Notes under the pieces: generated by a model
Databases searched by the model: none
Seen by the model: only the letters and a program-made list of their open reading frames with translations
Told to the model about the DNA's origin: nothing
Part shown: positions 8,505 through 17,003 of the stretch, one piece after another
Position numbering within the stretch: position 1 is the first letter of the stretch
Layout of the letters: each line of letters begins with the position of its first letter
Made by a program: the position numbers and the translations under genes
NCBI GenBank assembly: GCA_002410555.1
Contig: DHSR01000083.1
Span: forward strand, 121,415 to 176,647
Length of the DNA stretch: 55,233 nt
Direction: 5' to 3'
Origin: Bacteroidales bacterium UBA5281
Lineage (GTDB): Bacteria > Bacteroidota > Bacteroidia > Bacteroidales > Lentimicrobiaceae

Positions 8505-9407
8505 TTAATTCCCGATTACCGGCGTTTCAATTACCTGAAGTATTTCAGTGGTAGCTTCGTCATATACGAAAGCTATTACACTGCAATTTTCGGCCACAAA
8601 TTCTTCGTTAAGTGTAGTCTTAAAGGACTTTATCAGAGATTCAGGATTAGAAGTGCCCTCAACCGCAATGCTTATACCCCATGGAAGGGTTATGGCCTGA
8701 CGAAGAACATGATTGTGCTCATAATCAACTATATCAGGTTTCGGCCCAACTTCAATGTTAGAATTCTTTTGTGGCTTGATGATTTTGCTTTCGCTCAAAA
8801 CCACAACAAGTTTAAGGTTGATATTGAGGTTTGTTGTAAATCGGGTATTTACATGTGAACACAATTTTCTGGATTCTGTGTCGTAGGTAGTGATCAACTG
8901 AAGGTCTATTACAGGTGGTTCAGCAAGGGCAGTAGATACTTTACCTGTCCAGGCAGCCGGTGAAACAATGTGGTTACCAGGATAACCCTTACGATTGATG
9001 ATCCCCGAAGGATTGAATATAATGCCATAGAATTGGTTCCAGATATTGCCTGCCTCAGTTCGAAAATCGTAGGTATAAAGCCCACTACTGTATGGCTCGG
9101 AAAAATATCCCGCGTGTACCGATAAAATCACCAGGCGATCGCCATGTATATTTTTAAGGTTGTGGGCAATTACCGCTGCTTCGGGACAATTTACACAGGT
9201 ATGTCCGGTATAATCCTCCAGCAACACCCGTTTTTGTGTTTGAGTAACCTGAGGAAATTCAGGCACCGGACAGGCGGCAGTATCCGCAACTTCCAGGGTA
9301 GCGGAATAGGGCTCTTCTATTTTGTCGCAGCCTGAAAAAGCGAAAATCAGCGTTGTCAAAAATATAGAAAAGGACAAAGTTATTTTAGTTGCTCGTGATT
9401 GAATCAT
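8505..9407 (-). CDS. Omp28-related outer-membrane lipoprotein with thioredoxin-like fold
   Basis: A 300-residue exported protein. The N-terminus is a lipoprotein signal ending FAFSGC, with the lipidated residue at Cys27. The segment after it carries EDYTGHTCVNC, a CxxC pair (Cys71/Cys74) in the position of a thioredoxin active site, followed by a thioredoxin-like region; the rest matches the Omp28 type of Bacteroidota surface proteins. A redox or protein-folding role at the envelope is therefore plausible but not proven. It is the last of four same-strand genes, 12 bp after the DUF6029 barrel, and is followed by a strong terminator. Confidence 0.85.
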   Translation of the reverse strand: MIQSRATKITLSFSIFLTTLIFAFSGCDKIEEPYSATLEVADTAACPVPEFPQVTQTQKRVLLEDYTGHTCVNCPEAAVIAHNLKNIHGDRLVILSVHAGYFSEPYSSGLYTYDFRTEAGNIWNQFYGIIFNPSGIINRKGYPGNHIVSPAAWTGKVSTALAEPPVIDLQLITTYDTESRKLCSHVNTRFTTNLNINLKLVVVLSESKIIKPQKNSNIEVGPKPDIVDYEHNHVLRQAITLPWGISIAVEGTSNPESLIKSFKTTLNEEFVAENCSVIAFVYDEATTEILQVIETPVIGN

Positions 9408-9419
9408 AATGCAAATTCG

Positions 9420-11102
9420 TTAAAATGAACTGGTTAAAGTTACTGTCAATCCACTGGCGGCTGGCACTGTCCGGCATACGCCACCAACACAAAGTATACC
9501 TTGTCGCTGTTTTCCATAACTGACTGCCAACCGATTAGAACCCCGTGTATATCCCATAGCAATGGTGGGATAATGAAATTGCTTTTCTTCATCGTCATTG
9601 CCATAATTGTACTGATCGGAAAAGTTGAAAAACCAACGGGGTGCAATGGTGTATTCCATCATATACTGAATCCAGTTGCCCTTATCCTGCCTGGTTGACA
9701 TGTGCTGAAGCTCCAGTTTCACTGCGTTCTTATTATCATAGCGGTAAGTCATATCAGCTATTACAATATGAGCTTCCACCAAAGGTTCTCCCGGATGGTT
9801 TTCAATAACATCAATATTGTACTTCATATAGATGTATGACAAAAGCACTTTATATTTCTGGTTGAACTTCCGTTGAACTTCTATATTGAAGTCCTGGAAA
9901 TAAAGTTCATCGCCAAATTCAAAAAACGCCGATGTATAGCCTTTGGTTCCTGCAACACCAATTGCGGATTCACCTTCAGCCACTTGTTTTTCGATGGAAG
10001 TAACCCGGGAGAAATTAACAGCAATGTCGGTACCGTATTTACCTCCTATCTTACTGCCACGTGGAATTTTATAATTGACCTGCCCTTGTATGGCCATTTC
10101 ACCGTTAGGCTGGGTTGCATATGGATACATGGCTGAAAGACTATAAGCGTGTTGACGGGTTAATGCGGGCAGATAATTGATGTCCAGTGTACTTCCGGTT
10201 TCGGTTCGCTTTGATTTAAAACTCATGTTATCCGTACGTTTGGCTGAAGCCATAATACCTAATCCTTTGGTGGCATAAGATGTCTGAATCAACAATGATT
10301 CTCCGTCTTTGTAAATAAACTTGTTAAATGAAGAAGGGTCGTTTATTTTGCGGGTGTATTCGGCATAAACATTCAATCCTGCCCGGTTAAGGTTTACTCT
10401 TGCGGCCCATGAACCCACATTTTCGGGCAAAAGTAGCAAGCTGGTATCATTGACAATAATATCTTCAGCCGGTTCGTATTTACTTACGAAGCTACCTCCA
10501 AGCGTGAGTCGCGTTTTGAGATTTGATTCGGGTTTAAACAGATCGTTTACAGACAAGTCACCATCAATACCCCTGACCAGTCCTGGTCCTTTTTCCCAGA
10601 AATAGCGTTGTTTTCCGATAAGGGCCTTTAAAGTAACAGCTTGTAAAGGTTTAAAGACAACTTTTACGCCTTCGAAGGCATTGTCGAAACCCAGGTTGCG
10701 TTCCTCGTAAGCCCGCAATACCATTCCACTACCAAACTGTTCGTAAAAATGACCCACCGTTATTTCAAACTGTTCATTCCTCCAGCTTCCAAACCAATAG
10801 GGAATACCACTGCCTTTGTACAAAGGGTCATAACCCAACAGGGGATTCAGATAGGATTCAAACCTCAGCCCTGCATTAAAATTGCCCTGAGAATAGTGCA
10901 GATTGGCAAAGCTGTTCATCAGCATTTTTTCGGGTACTTCCATAGCACCAATGGCTGAGTCGGCCTGATAAATTTGAGCATCGAGCTGGAAATTGCCCGA
11001 TACCTTGCCTCCTTCCAGTAATCCCTGAGCCTGAATATTGGTCAGAGAAATGAAGTAAAATAAAATGAGGAATACAATGGCACCTTGTTGTGTGTGTCGC
11101 AT
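9420..11102 (-). CDS. DUF6029-family outer-membrane beta-barrel protein
   Basis: 560 residues with a signal peptide (cleavage expected after about residue 25, in NIQAQG). The rest consists of alternating aromatic beta strands, for example FEITVGHFYEQFGSGM, and it ends in a strand closing with Phe (TVTLTSSF), as expected for an outer-membrane barrel. It resembles the Bacteroidota DUF6029 proteins, whose job is not established. The neighbours are a TlpA-type thioredoxin upstream (46 bp) and an Omp28-like CxxC lipoprotein downstream (12 bp). This suggests that the three act together at the envelope. Confidence 0.8.
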   Translation of the reverse strand: MRHTQQGAIVFLILFYFISLTNIQAQGLLEGGKVSGNFQLDAQIYQADSAIGAMEVPEKMLMNSFANLHYSQGNFNAGLRFESYLNPLLGYDPLYKGSGIPYWFGSWRNEQFEITVGHFYEQFGSGMVLRAYEERNLGFDNAFEGVKVVFKPLQAVTLKALIGKQRYFWEKGPGLVRGIDGDLSVNDLFKPESNLKTRLTLGGSFVSKYEPAEDIIVNDTSLLLLPENVGSWAARVNLNRAGLNVYAEYTRKINDPSSFNKFIYKDGESLLIQTSYATKGLGIMASAKRTDNMSFKSKRTETGSTLDINYLPALTRQHAYSLSAMYPYATQPNGEMAIQGQVNYKIPRGSKIGGKYGTDIAVNFSRVTSIEKQVAEGESAIGVAGTKGYTSAFFEFGDELYFQDFNIEVQRKFNQKYKVLLSYIYMKYNIDVIENHPGEPLVEAHIVIADMTYRYDNKNAVKLELQHMSTRQDKGNWIQYMMEYTIAPRWFFNFSDQYNYGNDDEEKQFHYPTIAMGYTRGSNRLAVSYGKQRQGILCVGGVCRTVPAASGLTVTLTSSF

Positions 11103-11148
11103 ATGAACCGGATTAACGGTAATTAAAAACTAAGATCTTTTTACAAAA

Positions 11149-11661
11149 TTACTCGATGGATTCTCCCCGGTTGAGCTTACGTACCATTTCGATAAGCTCC
11201 AATTCGCTGCCTTCACTAAATGAAGTATGCTGCCATACGATTTCTCCATCCCCATTCAGGAGAAAAGTGTGAGGAATCATATTCACATTCATGGCACGTT
11301 TGAAATCGCCGTTTACATCCAGTAGTATTTCATACTCCCAGCCTTTACCGCTAACGGTAGGCGCTACTTTTGAAGAACTCCTTGCATCGTCAATGGATAC
11401 GGCAATCAGCTTTACACCCGTTTCGTCAACCCAGTCAGGGTATACATCGCCAATAGTGGTGAGTTCATTGATACATGGCTTACACCAAAGTGCCCAGAAA
11501 CTTAGAATGATCGGTTTACCATCGTTACTGAGTTCAGCGGTATTGATGGTGGTTCCTTTTAAGGTCTTTACTGAAACCTGAGGTAATTTTTTGCCAGATT
11601 CCTGGGCAAATGCACCTGAGATGACCAATGATACGATGGAAAGAAAAATTAATTTTTTCAT
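11149..11661 (-). CDS. TlpA/ResA-family periplasmic thioredoxin
   Basis: A 170-residue secreted thioredoxin. A signal peptide (residues 1-19, ending GAFA) precedes a TlpA-like domain with the active site FWALWCKPC (Cys60/Cys63) and the cis-proline loop MIPHTFL. Such proteins reduce or rearrange disulfides in exported substrates or serve cytochrome maturation. No cytochrome genes are nearby, so the client is more likely the DUF6029/Omp28 pair encoded just downstream. The gap to manA upstream is 16 bp, which implies a shared transcript. Confidence 0.92.
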   Translation of the reverse strand: MKKLIFLSIVSLVISGAFAQESGKKLPQVSVKTLKGTTINTAELSNDGKPIILSFWALWCKPCINELTTIGDVYPDWVDETGVKLIAVSIDDARSSSKVAPTVSGKGWEYEILLDVNGDFKRAMNVNMIPHTFLLNGDGEIVWQHTSFSEGSELELIEMVRKLNRGESIE

Positions 11662-11677
11662 TTATTTGTTTTAAAAA

Positions 11678-12670
11678 TTAGGGTAAGTACACTTCGAGCA
11701 GTTTGGAAGGCATTTCCGGCACTATATCTATACGATCAAGTGCAGCAGGTATCAATACAGATTCGCCCATCTTTAACTTGACCTGAGGTTCATTGCTTCC
11801 TTCATGGACCAGGGTAACCATTCCTTCCACACATAATAAGACAACAAAAGAGTCCAGTTCACTGTAATCTTTAGCAAGGGTCTGATCCAGTTCAATAAGA
11901 TTTGTTACAAAATAAGGACTTGTCACCAGGTTTGCAGTGCCATTGTGTTTTTTTTCATATGCAGACTTGTAGTCATCATATACATTAAAATCAATGGCCT
12001 CCAGCGCTTCTTCGGTATGCAGCTCACGGCTGTTTCCCTTATCGTCCACTCTGTCCCAGTCGTAAATACGATAGGTGGTATCCGAAGTCTGCTGAATTTC
12101 AGCCAGAAATATTCCCGGGCCAATACCATGAACGCGGCCTGCCGGCATATAAAATACCTCGCCCTTATGCACCTTTTCAACATTAAGAATTTCCTTTAAT
12201 GTTTTATTTTCAAGGTGTTTTAGGTAGGTTTCTTTGTCCACTTTCCGGCTAAACCCACTGATAAGTTCAGCATCTTTATCGGCATCCAGTATATACCACA
12301 TTTCAGATTTGCCATTTCCAATGCCCCTTTTGGCAGCCAGCTCATCGTCAGGATGAACCTGTATAGAGAGGTATTCGGCGGCATCAATAAACTTAACCAG
12401 AATAGGAAATTCATTGCCGTGACGCTGAAATACGGCATCGCCGACCAGGTCGCCCATATATATTTCTACCAGCTCATTGAGTTCATTGCCGGCTAAAAAA
12501 CCATTATTTATAACAGTTTGATTTTCCTCAACACCAGAAACTACCCAGGCTTCACCACAGTTGGGAAGGGGTGAAAAATCAATACCCAGCACCTGTTTTA
12601 TCTTACTTCCGCCCCAAATCTTATCTTTGAGGACAGGACTGAATTTAAGTGGATAAAGTTGGTTTTCCAT
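11678..12670 (-). CDS. manA: Mannose-6-phosphate isomerase, class I
   Basis: Interconverts fructose-6-phosphate and mannose-6-phosphate, feeding mannose into surface glycans. Zinc-site motifs are present: QVHPDDELA, GKSEMWY and GRVHGIG, followed by LAEIQQTSDTTYRIYDW. The ATG at 12670 gives MENQLYPLKFSPV, the normal N-terminus of Bacteroidota homologues; an ATG seven codons upstream (12691) is possible but adds MKINDKL, which the family usually lacks. Length is about 330 residues. It heads the cluster with tlpA and the two envelope proteins although its metabolism is unrelated. A candidate promoter and an inverted repeat lie upstream. Confidence 0.93.
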   Translation of the reverse strand: MENQLYPLKFSPVLKDKIWGGSKIKQVLGIDFSPLPNCGEAWVVSGVEENQTVINNGFLAGNELNELVEIYMGDLVGDAVFQRHGNEFPILVKFIDAAEYLSIQVHPDDELAAKRGIGNGKSEMWYILDADKDAELISGFSRKVDKETYLKHLENKTLKEILNVEKVHKGEVFYMPAGRVHGIGPGIFLAEIQQTSDTTYRIYDWDRVDDKGNSRELHTEEALEAIDFNVYDDYKSAYEKKHNGTANLVTSPYFVTNLIELDQTLAKDYSELDSFVVLLCVEGMVTLVHEGSNEPQVKLKMGESVLIPAALDRIDIVPEMPSKLLEVYLP

Positions 12671-12706
12671 AAGTTTGTCGTTGATTTTCAAGCTTAAAAT
12701 CGAGGG

Positions 12707-12714
12707 CTAAATTA
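12707..12714 (-). promoter_or_regulatory. Candidate promoter of the manA cluster
   Basis: On the minus strand TTTTG, 22 bp, then TAATTTAG: one mismatch from TAnnTTTG with a slightly long spacer. The TTTTG lies inside the inverted repeat at 12735-12757. Confidence 0.4.
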
Positions 12715-12734
12715 CAACTTTTCAGTCAATGATG

Positions 12735-12757
12735 ATCAAAAGTGCCCGACTTTTGAT
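12735..12757. promoter_or_regulatory. 9-bp inverted repeat upstream of manA
   Basis: ATCAAAAGT, 5-nt GCCCG, ACTTTTGAT: perfect 9-bp arms. It overlaps the candidate -33 box of manA, as an operator would. It could instead be a small second hairpin behind the terminator at 12780-12814. Confidence 0.4.
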
Positions 12758-12779
12758 AAAATTTTAATAAGTATGCACA

Positions 12780-12814
12780 AAAAAACCGTGCCTGGTGTAT
12801 TGACACGGTTTTTT
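12780..12814 (-). terminator. Intrinsic terminator of the large T9SS cargo gene
   Basis: An 11-bp stem AAAAAACCGTG / CACGGTTTTTT with a 13-nt loop, starting 18 bp beyond the stop of the minus-strand gene at 12833. The A/T arms make it potentially active in both directions. Confidence 0.85.
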
Positions 12815-12832
12815 CAATTCAGAAGTTTTGCT

Positions 12833-15800
12833 TTATTTGCTTATAAACAATTTTTGTGAAGCAGCCCCAGATGCATTTCTGATACTGGCAACATAAATAC
12901 CTGCGGGCACATTCAGGTTGAAAGTGTAAGTATTATCACCGGCAAATTGTTTCACAAACACCCGCTGTCCCTGTAGATTATACAAACTCAGCGTAAATTT
13001 TTCGCTTCCGGGCACCCTCAGATTAAGCTGAGTGCCGTTGGTGAAAAGGGTATAGTCACCCAGGGTGTTATAATCAATGCCAATATTGATGAGATCAAGC
13101 ACCAACACATTGTCAACACCACCGTTTGGATTGATGGTATTAACACCAATCCATATTGCGGAAGGAACATTGTAATCATTCATGATACTTCCATCGGTGA
13201 GCGATCTTACTTCTACCCGTTTTACACCTTCATTGTTGATGTTGGGTACTATTCCACCCCAGGAACCGTTGATTCCGGCAACTTCAGTCAGATAGAAAGG
13301 CGCATAACTGGTAAGGGAAGAGAAATCAACTTCTGATGCTTCTATATGTGTTCCATAAAGCGGACGTCCGTTACCTTCAACATTATCATACAAATAAATG
13401 AAGTCTTTGGCATTGTCCTGGCTCACACCGCGGATAGCCGTACCGTGAGTATCAATGGCTTCAGTACCGAACTGTAGGATGGTGGCAAAATCATCGGTGG
13501 TCAGGCGCGTTACCACTGTGGTACCCTCATTGCCATCGTTGAGACTGATTCGCATATATACCTGATTGCCGGGAGCAAACCTGTCGTTTCCTGTGGGTTC
13601 GGTAATAAACCAACCGGTGTAACTGCCCTGGGTATCGGTGGTGAAGGTTCCATATTCACCAGGATTGTTAAATGAGGTAGTGGTAGCTCTGGTAAATTCT
13701 CCGATTTCATTTACAAATATCGGATTCCCTGCACCATTGTAATCGGGCAGGTCTGATTCGACCACTACTTTATTGTAATATCGGTAGGTAGTTTCAGGTG
13801 AAAGGTTTTTAAGTGAAGCCCTGAAAGCAAAAGGAACGCGGTTGTTATTTCCACCATTTAGTCCTTCCATATACATGGGCAGGGTAACTTCTTCGATAAC
13901 AGCCGTCATGGCACTTGTAACAGTTCCGTTGAGGGTAACCATTTTATCGGCGGCTCCTCCCCCACTATTTATGATGGTTTGTCCGCTATAATCGCCTGCC
14001 TCCAGACCGGCACTCAGGCGCACAGAAACGGTTACGGGCTGGCCGGCAATTTCACCTGCTACAATCGGGAAAGTAATGGTTCCCACGAAATCGGTCCCAT
14101 TGGCAGAAACTTCATACGCCTCAGGAGCTGTTACGGTCACATTGTCGCTACCCTGAAGGTCTGTTCCGCTGAGGGTATAGGTTTGAATTTCTGAAGGGCC
14201 ATTGCCTTCAACATAAGTAAACCCACTGAGTGTGGCCGGGCTTACGGTAAGCAATGGATTACCCGGGGCAAGCAGATCTAAAACAATGATATCCACTTCA
14301 CCACCGAAAGGATTCCGGGTATCGTATGCTCCCCAAACTCCGTCCGGAGAGGTATGTACTGAAACCACCTCGCCAGTGATTCTGCTGCGTTCTTCAACAC
14401 GTCGAATACCATCGGGCAGCACATTGGGAATGAGACCACCCCAGGAGCCATTTATGCCCTGAACGTCATTTTTGTAAAAAGTAGCATATGATCCCGCCCC
14501 GATAAAGTCAACACCGGTGGTTTCGATGCTGGTACCATAGACCGGTCGGCCATTGCCGTCTTCATTATCATACAGATAAACCATATTTCCGGAGATTGCT
14601 TCCGAGACACCACGGATACCGGTTCCCATACCGGCCTCGTTGAAGTCGCCAAAATTAATTACCTCGGCGCTCGTGCTGGTGGTAAGGCGATTGACCACAG
14701 CAGTTCCATCGGCACCGTTATTGAGCATAATACGCATGTATACTTCATTGCCAACGGTGAACCGTGTATTTCCGCTTGGCTCAGTAATGAACCAACCACT
14801 GTAATTTCCGTTAGCATCGGCAACAAATTCTCCGTATTCACCTGCATTGCCAAATGAAGTACTGCTGGTGCGGGTAAACGTACCATCTGCATTTACAAAA
14901 ATTGTATTGCCCGCTCCGTTGCTGGTTGGGGAGTCGGTACTTAAGACTACTTTATTGTAATAGCGATAAGTAGCCGAGGGCATCAGGTTGCTGATGGATA
15001 CATGGAAAGCATACGGCAGCCGCTGATTATTAGACGGTGACGTCCCCTGAATGTATTCGGGAATCATTTCACTGCTTATAACCGGAAGCAATTCTGTTAC
15101 ATTGCCATTCAGGGTTACCTGCATGTCAGTTACACCGCCACCATTGTGCAGGATAGTCTGATTATTGTAGGTTCCTATGGCCAACCCGGCTTTTAACCTT
15201 ACATATACTGAAACTGGTTGTCCGGTAAGTTGTCCACCTGCATAGGGAAGGTTAACAACAGTATTCCAGGTAGTTCCATTAAGTGAAAGCTCATAATCAG
15301 CAGGTGCTGTGGCCGTTATGTTGCCACTACCCTGGAGATTCTGGCCGGTTAGGGTATAACTTTGTGAAGCTGAAGGTCCATTTCCGATTTCATAAGTAAA
15401 CCCATTCAGGGTGGTGGGTGTAGCAAGCAAAGCAGGTGCATTGCCGGCGTTCACATTGATATTATCCACCTGCCATGACCGGTAATTGCCTGCATTGTAA
15501 TGGTATTTAAATGCAAAATATACATTGGTACCTGTGATGCCGGCAATGTCAATTACTCCTGAAGAAACCCATTCCTGTTCAACAGCAGGCCGGGTAAAAC
15601 TTATTTCCGTCCAGGTGGCATCAGCAGGGCTACCCATGCCAGAATAATTGGTTGAGTAAACAAACCTGAAGTAATTGTCTGCATCATCGTTACCAAAGCG
15701 GTACCAGGTATCAAAACTAAGCGATTCATTGAAATAATTATCCAGGTTCATACCGGGTAAAATCAGCCAGTCTTCTTCGAGTTCACCTGAATTGTACCCA

Positions 15801-16924
15801 TTCATATAAACATATCCCCCAGAAGCGCTATGCAACCATTGTTTGGTATCGCCCGAAACACTAAAAGTACCGCAATCACCAAATCCTCCGCTAAAATCCT
15901 GAACATAAGGTAAGGTAGTGGTGGTTGGGTCGGGGTAAGTTTCTTCTGAAGTAGTGATACCGGGTGAATATTCACTGCCGTCATACGACCAGATTTTATA
16001 GAAATATTCTGTTTCTGGTGTAAGTGCAGTATGATTAAAACTATTTCCGGTTCCGGTATAAATTACGTTGCCGCCTCCTGCAATGGTTCCTCCCGGAGTA
16101 TAGGTTCCGGTAGGTGTTCCGAATATTCCATCGGCAGACCAGGCAAGCAATACACCATTGTTGGCTGCATTGAGCGTCCAGCCCAGGTTTATTTGTGTAT
16201 TGCTTTGGGCAGTGGCCGAAAAGCCGGTGGGGGGCAATACGGAAATACCTGAAGGCCAGGTACCGGCAACCGACTCTATCAGATTGTTCATCACATCTCT
16301 TACTTCTATGCGATTGAGAATGGTACCCGTTTCGATTATCAAATTGAAATCACCGGTAGTTAATGCGGTGGGAGCAGCAGCAATCAGCGTACCACCTGAG
16401 GGGGCATCATAACCCAATACCACATAACGAACCGAGAAATCAGTCCATGTACCGAAAGAAACATTGCTCTTTTGAATGATTACCGGGGCCGCAATTTCAG
16501 CCGCAGCCGGCAAAGCAGCTGTCTGATAATTGCCACTATATGCTGGACCGAGCCGGTCACGGTAACTGGCCGCAGTACTTGCATTGGAACCACGTTGAAA
16601 CAATATCCAGAATGTGGTGGAAGTAGTAGGCGTTCCGGGTACGGGAGGATTGTTGGCATAACTATTAGAAGTTACAAATTCATCATTCGCTTCGTCCCAG
16701 CAATTGTACTGATTACCTCCGCTATACAAACGATACCGGGCATCATCCTGTGAATAGCCGGAAAGTGTCATTAAAACAGCACTTTCAGAGGTTACGGCAG
16801 AGATATCAATCTGGGCCGGCCGCGCAGTTACCACCGCGGATTGAGCCTGTAGCAGGTTTATACTTAAGGAGGAATATAAGGCAAACAGCGCTATACCTCC
16901 CATGAGTTGTACTATTTTTTTCAT
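12833..16924 (-). CDS. Large T9SS cargo protein with FN3, jelly-roll and two copies of a 269-residue module
   Basis: 1363 residues, secreted. Order seen: signal peptide (1-27, ending LLQAQ); an unassigned N-terminal region; a fibronectin type III domain (about 228-325); a choice-of-anchor/cleaved-adhesin type jelly roll (about 330-500); an Ig-like segment (about 500-614, motif GFTYEIGNGPS); module copy 1 (616-884); a second Ig-like segment (about 887-1009, motif GFTYVEGNGPS); module copy 2 (1010-1278); and a T9SS type A sorting domain (about 1295-1363, ending ASQKLFISK). The Ig-plus-module unit is thus tandemly duplicated with a 394-residue period. No catalytic motif is recognised; adhesion or matrix binding is a guess. 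The next gene upstream carries a third copy. Confidence 0.88.
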   Translation of the reverse strand: MKKIVQLMGGIALFALYSSLSINLLQAQSAVVTARPAQIDISAVTSESAVLMTLSGYSQDDARYRLYSGGNQYNCWDEANDEFVTSNSYANNPPVPGTPTTSTTFWILFQRGSNASTAASYRDRLGPAYSGNYQTAALPAAAEIAAPVIIQKSNVSFGTWTDFSVRYVVLGYDAPSGGTLIAAAPTALTTGDFNLIIETGTILNRIEVRDVMNNLIESVAGTWPSGISVLPPTGFSATAQSNTQINLGWTLNAANNGVLLAWSADGIFGTPTGTYTPGGTIAGGGNVIYTGTGNSFNHTALTPETEYFYKIWSYDGSEYSPGITTSEETYPDPTTTTLPYVQDFSGGFGDCGTFSVSGDTKQWLHSASGGYVYMNGYNSGELEEDWLILPGMNLDNYFNESLSFDTWYRFGNDDADNYFRFVYSTNYSGMGSPADATWTEISFTRPAVEQEWVSSGVIDIAGITGTNVYFAFKYHYNAGNYRSWQVDNINVNAGNAPALLATPTTLNGFTYEIGNGPSASQSYTLTGQNLQGSGNITATAPADYELSLNGTTWNTVVNLPYAGGQLTGQPVSVYVRLKAGLAIGTYNNQTILHNGGGVTDMQVTLNGNVTELLPVISSEMIPEYIQGTSPSNNQRLPYAFHVSISNLMPSATYRYYNKVVLSTDSPTSNGAGNTIFVNADGTFTRTSSTSFGNAGEYGEFVADANGNYSGWFITEPSGNTRFTVGNEVYMRIMLNNGADGTAVVNRLTTSTSAEVINFGDFNEAGMGTGIRGVSEAISGNMVYLYDNEDGNGRPVYGTSIETTGVDFIGAGSYATFYKNDVQGINGSWGGLIPNVLPDGIRRVEERSRITGEVVSVHTSPDGVWGAYDTRNPFGGEVDIIVLDLLAPGNPLLTVSPATLSGFTYVEGNGPSEIQTYTLSGTDLQGSDNVTVTAPEAYEVSANGTDFVGTITFPIVAGEIAGQPVTVSVRLSAGLEAGDYSGQTIINSGGGAADKMVTLNGTVTSAMTAVIEEVTLPMYMEGLNGGNNNRVPFAFRASLKNLSPETTYRYYNKVVVESDLPDYNGAGNPIFVNEIGEFTRATTTSFNNPGEYGTFTTDTQGSYTGWFITEPTGNDRFAPGNQVYMRISLNDGNEGTTVVTRLTTDDFATILQFGTEAIDTHGTAIRGVSQDNAKDFIYLYDNVEGNGRPLYGTHIEASEVDFSSLTSYAPFYLTEVAGINGSWGGIVPNINNEGVKRVEVRSLTDGSIMNDYNVPSAIWIGVNTINPNGGVDNVLVLDLINIGIDYNTLGDYTLFTNGTQLNLRVPGSEKFTLSLYNLQGQRVFVKQFAGDNTYTFNLNVPAGIYVASIRNASGAASQKLFISK
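13091..13897 (-). other. 269-residue module, copy 2 (residues 1010-1278 of the 12833-16924 gene)
   Basis: Hallmarks: RVPFAF, TYRYYNKVV, NGAGNPIFV, GWFITEPTGNDRF, GTAIRGVS, YLYDNVEGNGRPLYGT, NGSWGG, then VLVLDL at the end. The length is identical to that of the other two copies. It is not a domain I can name. Confidence 0.85.
14273..15079 (-). other. 269-residue module, copy 1 (residues 616-884 of the 12833-16924 gene)
   Basis: Same order of motifs: RLPYAF, TYRYYNKVV, NGAGNTIFV, GWFITEPSGNTRF, GTGIRGVS, YLYDNEDGNGRPVYGT, NGSWGG, VLDL. It is preceded by an Ig-like segment, as are the other copies. Confidence 0.85.
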
Positions 16925-16955
16925 AGTGATCTATTTTTAAATGATTAAAATAATT

Positions 16956-16986
16956 CCTGTGGATATGGTCAATAATATCCGGCAGG
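16956..16986 (-). terminator. Probable terminator after the second T9SS cargo gene
   Basis: A two-part stem: CCTG/CAGG outside and GGATAT/ATATCC inside, separated by a small internal bulge, with an 8-nt loop. It is followed on the minus strand by AATTATTTTAAT. It lies 18 bp beyond the stop of the 17004-19073 gene. Confidence 0.6.
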
Positions 16987-17003
16987 ACGTTAACATTAAG
17001 CAG

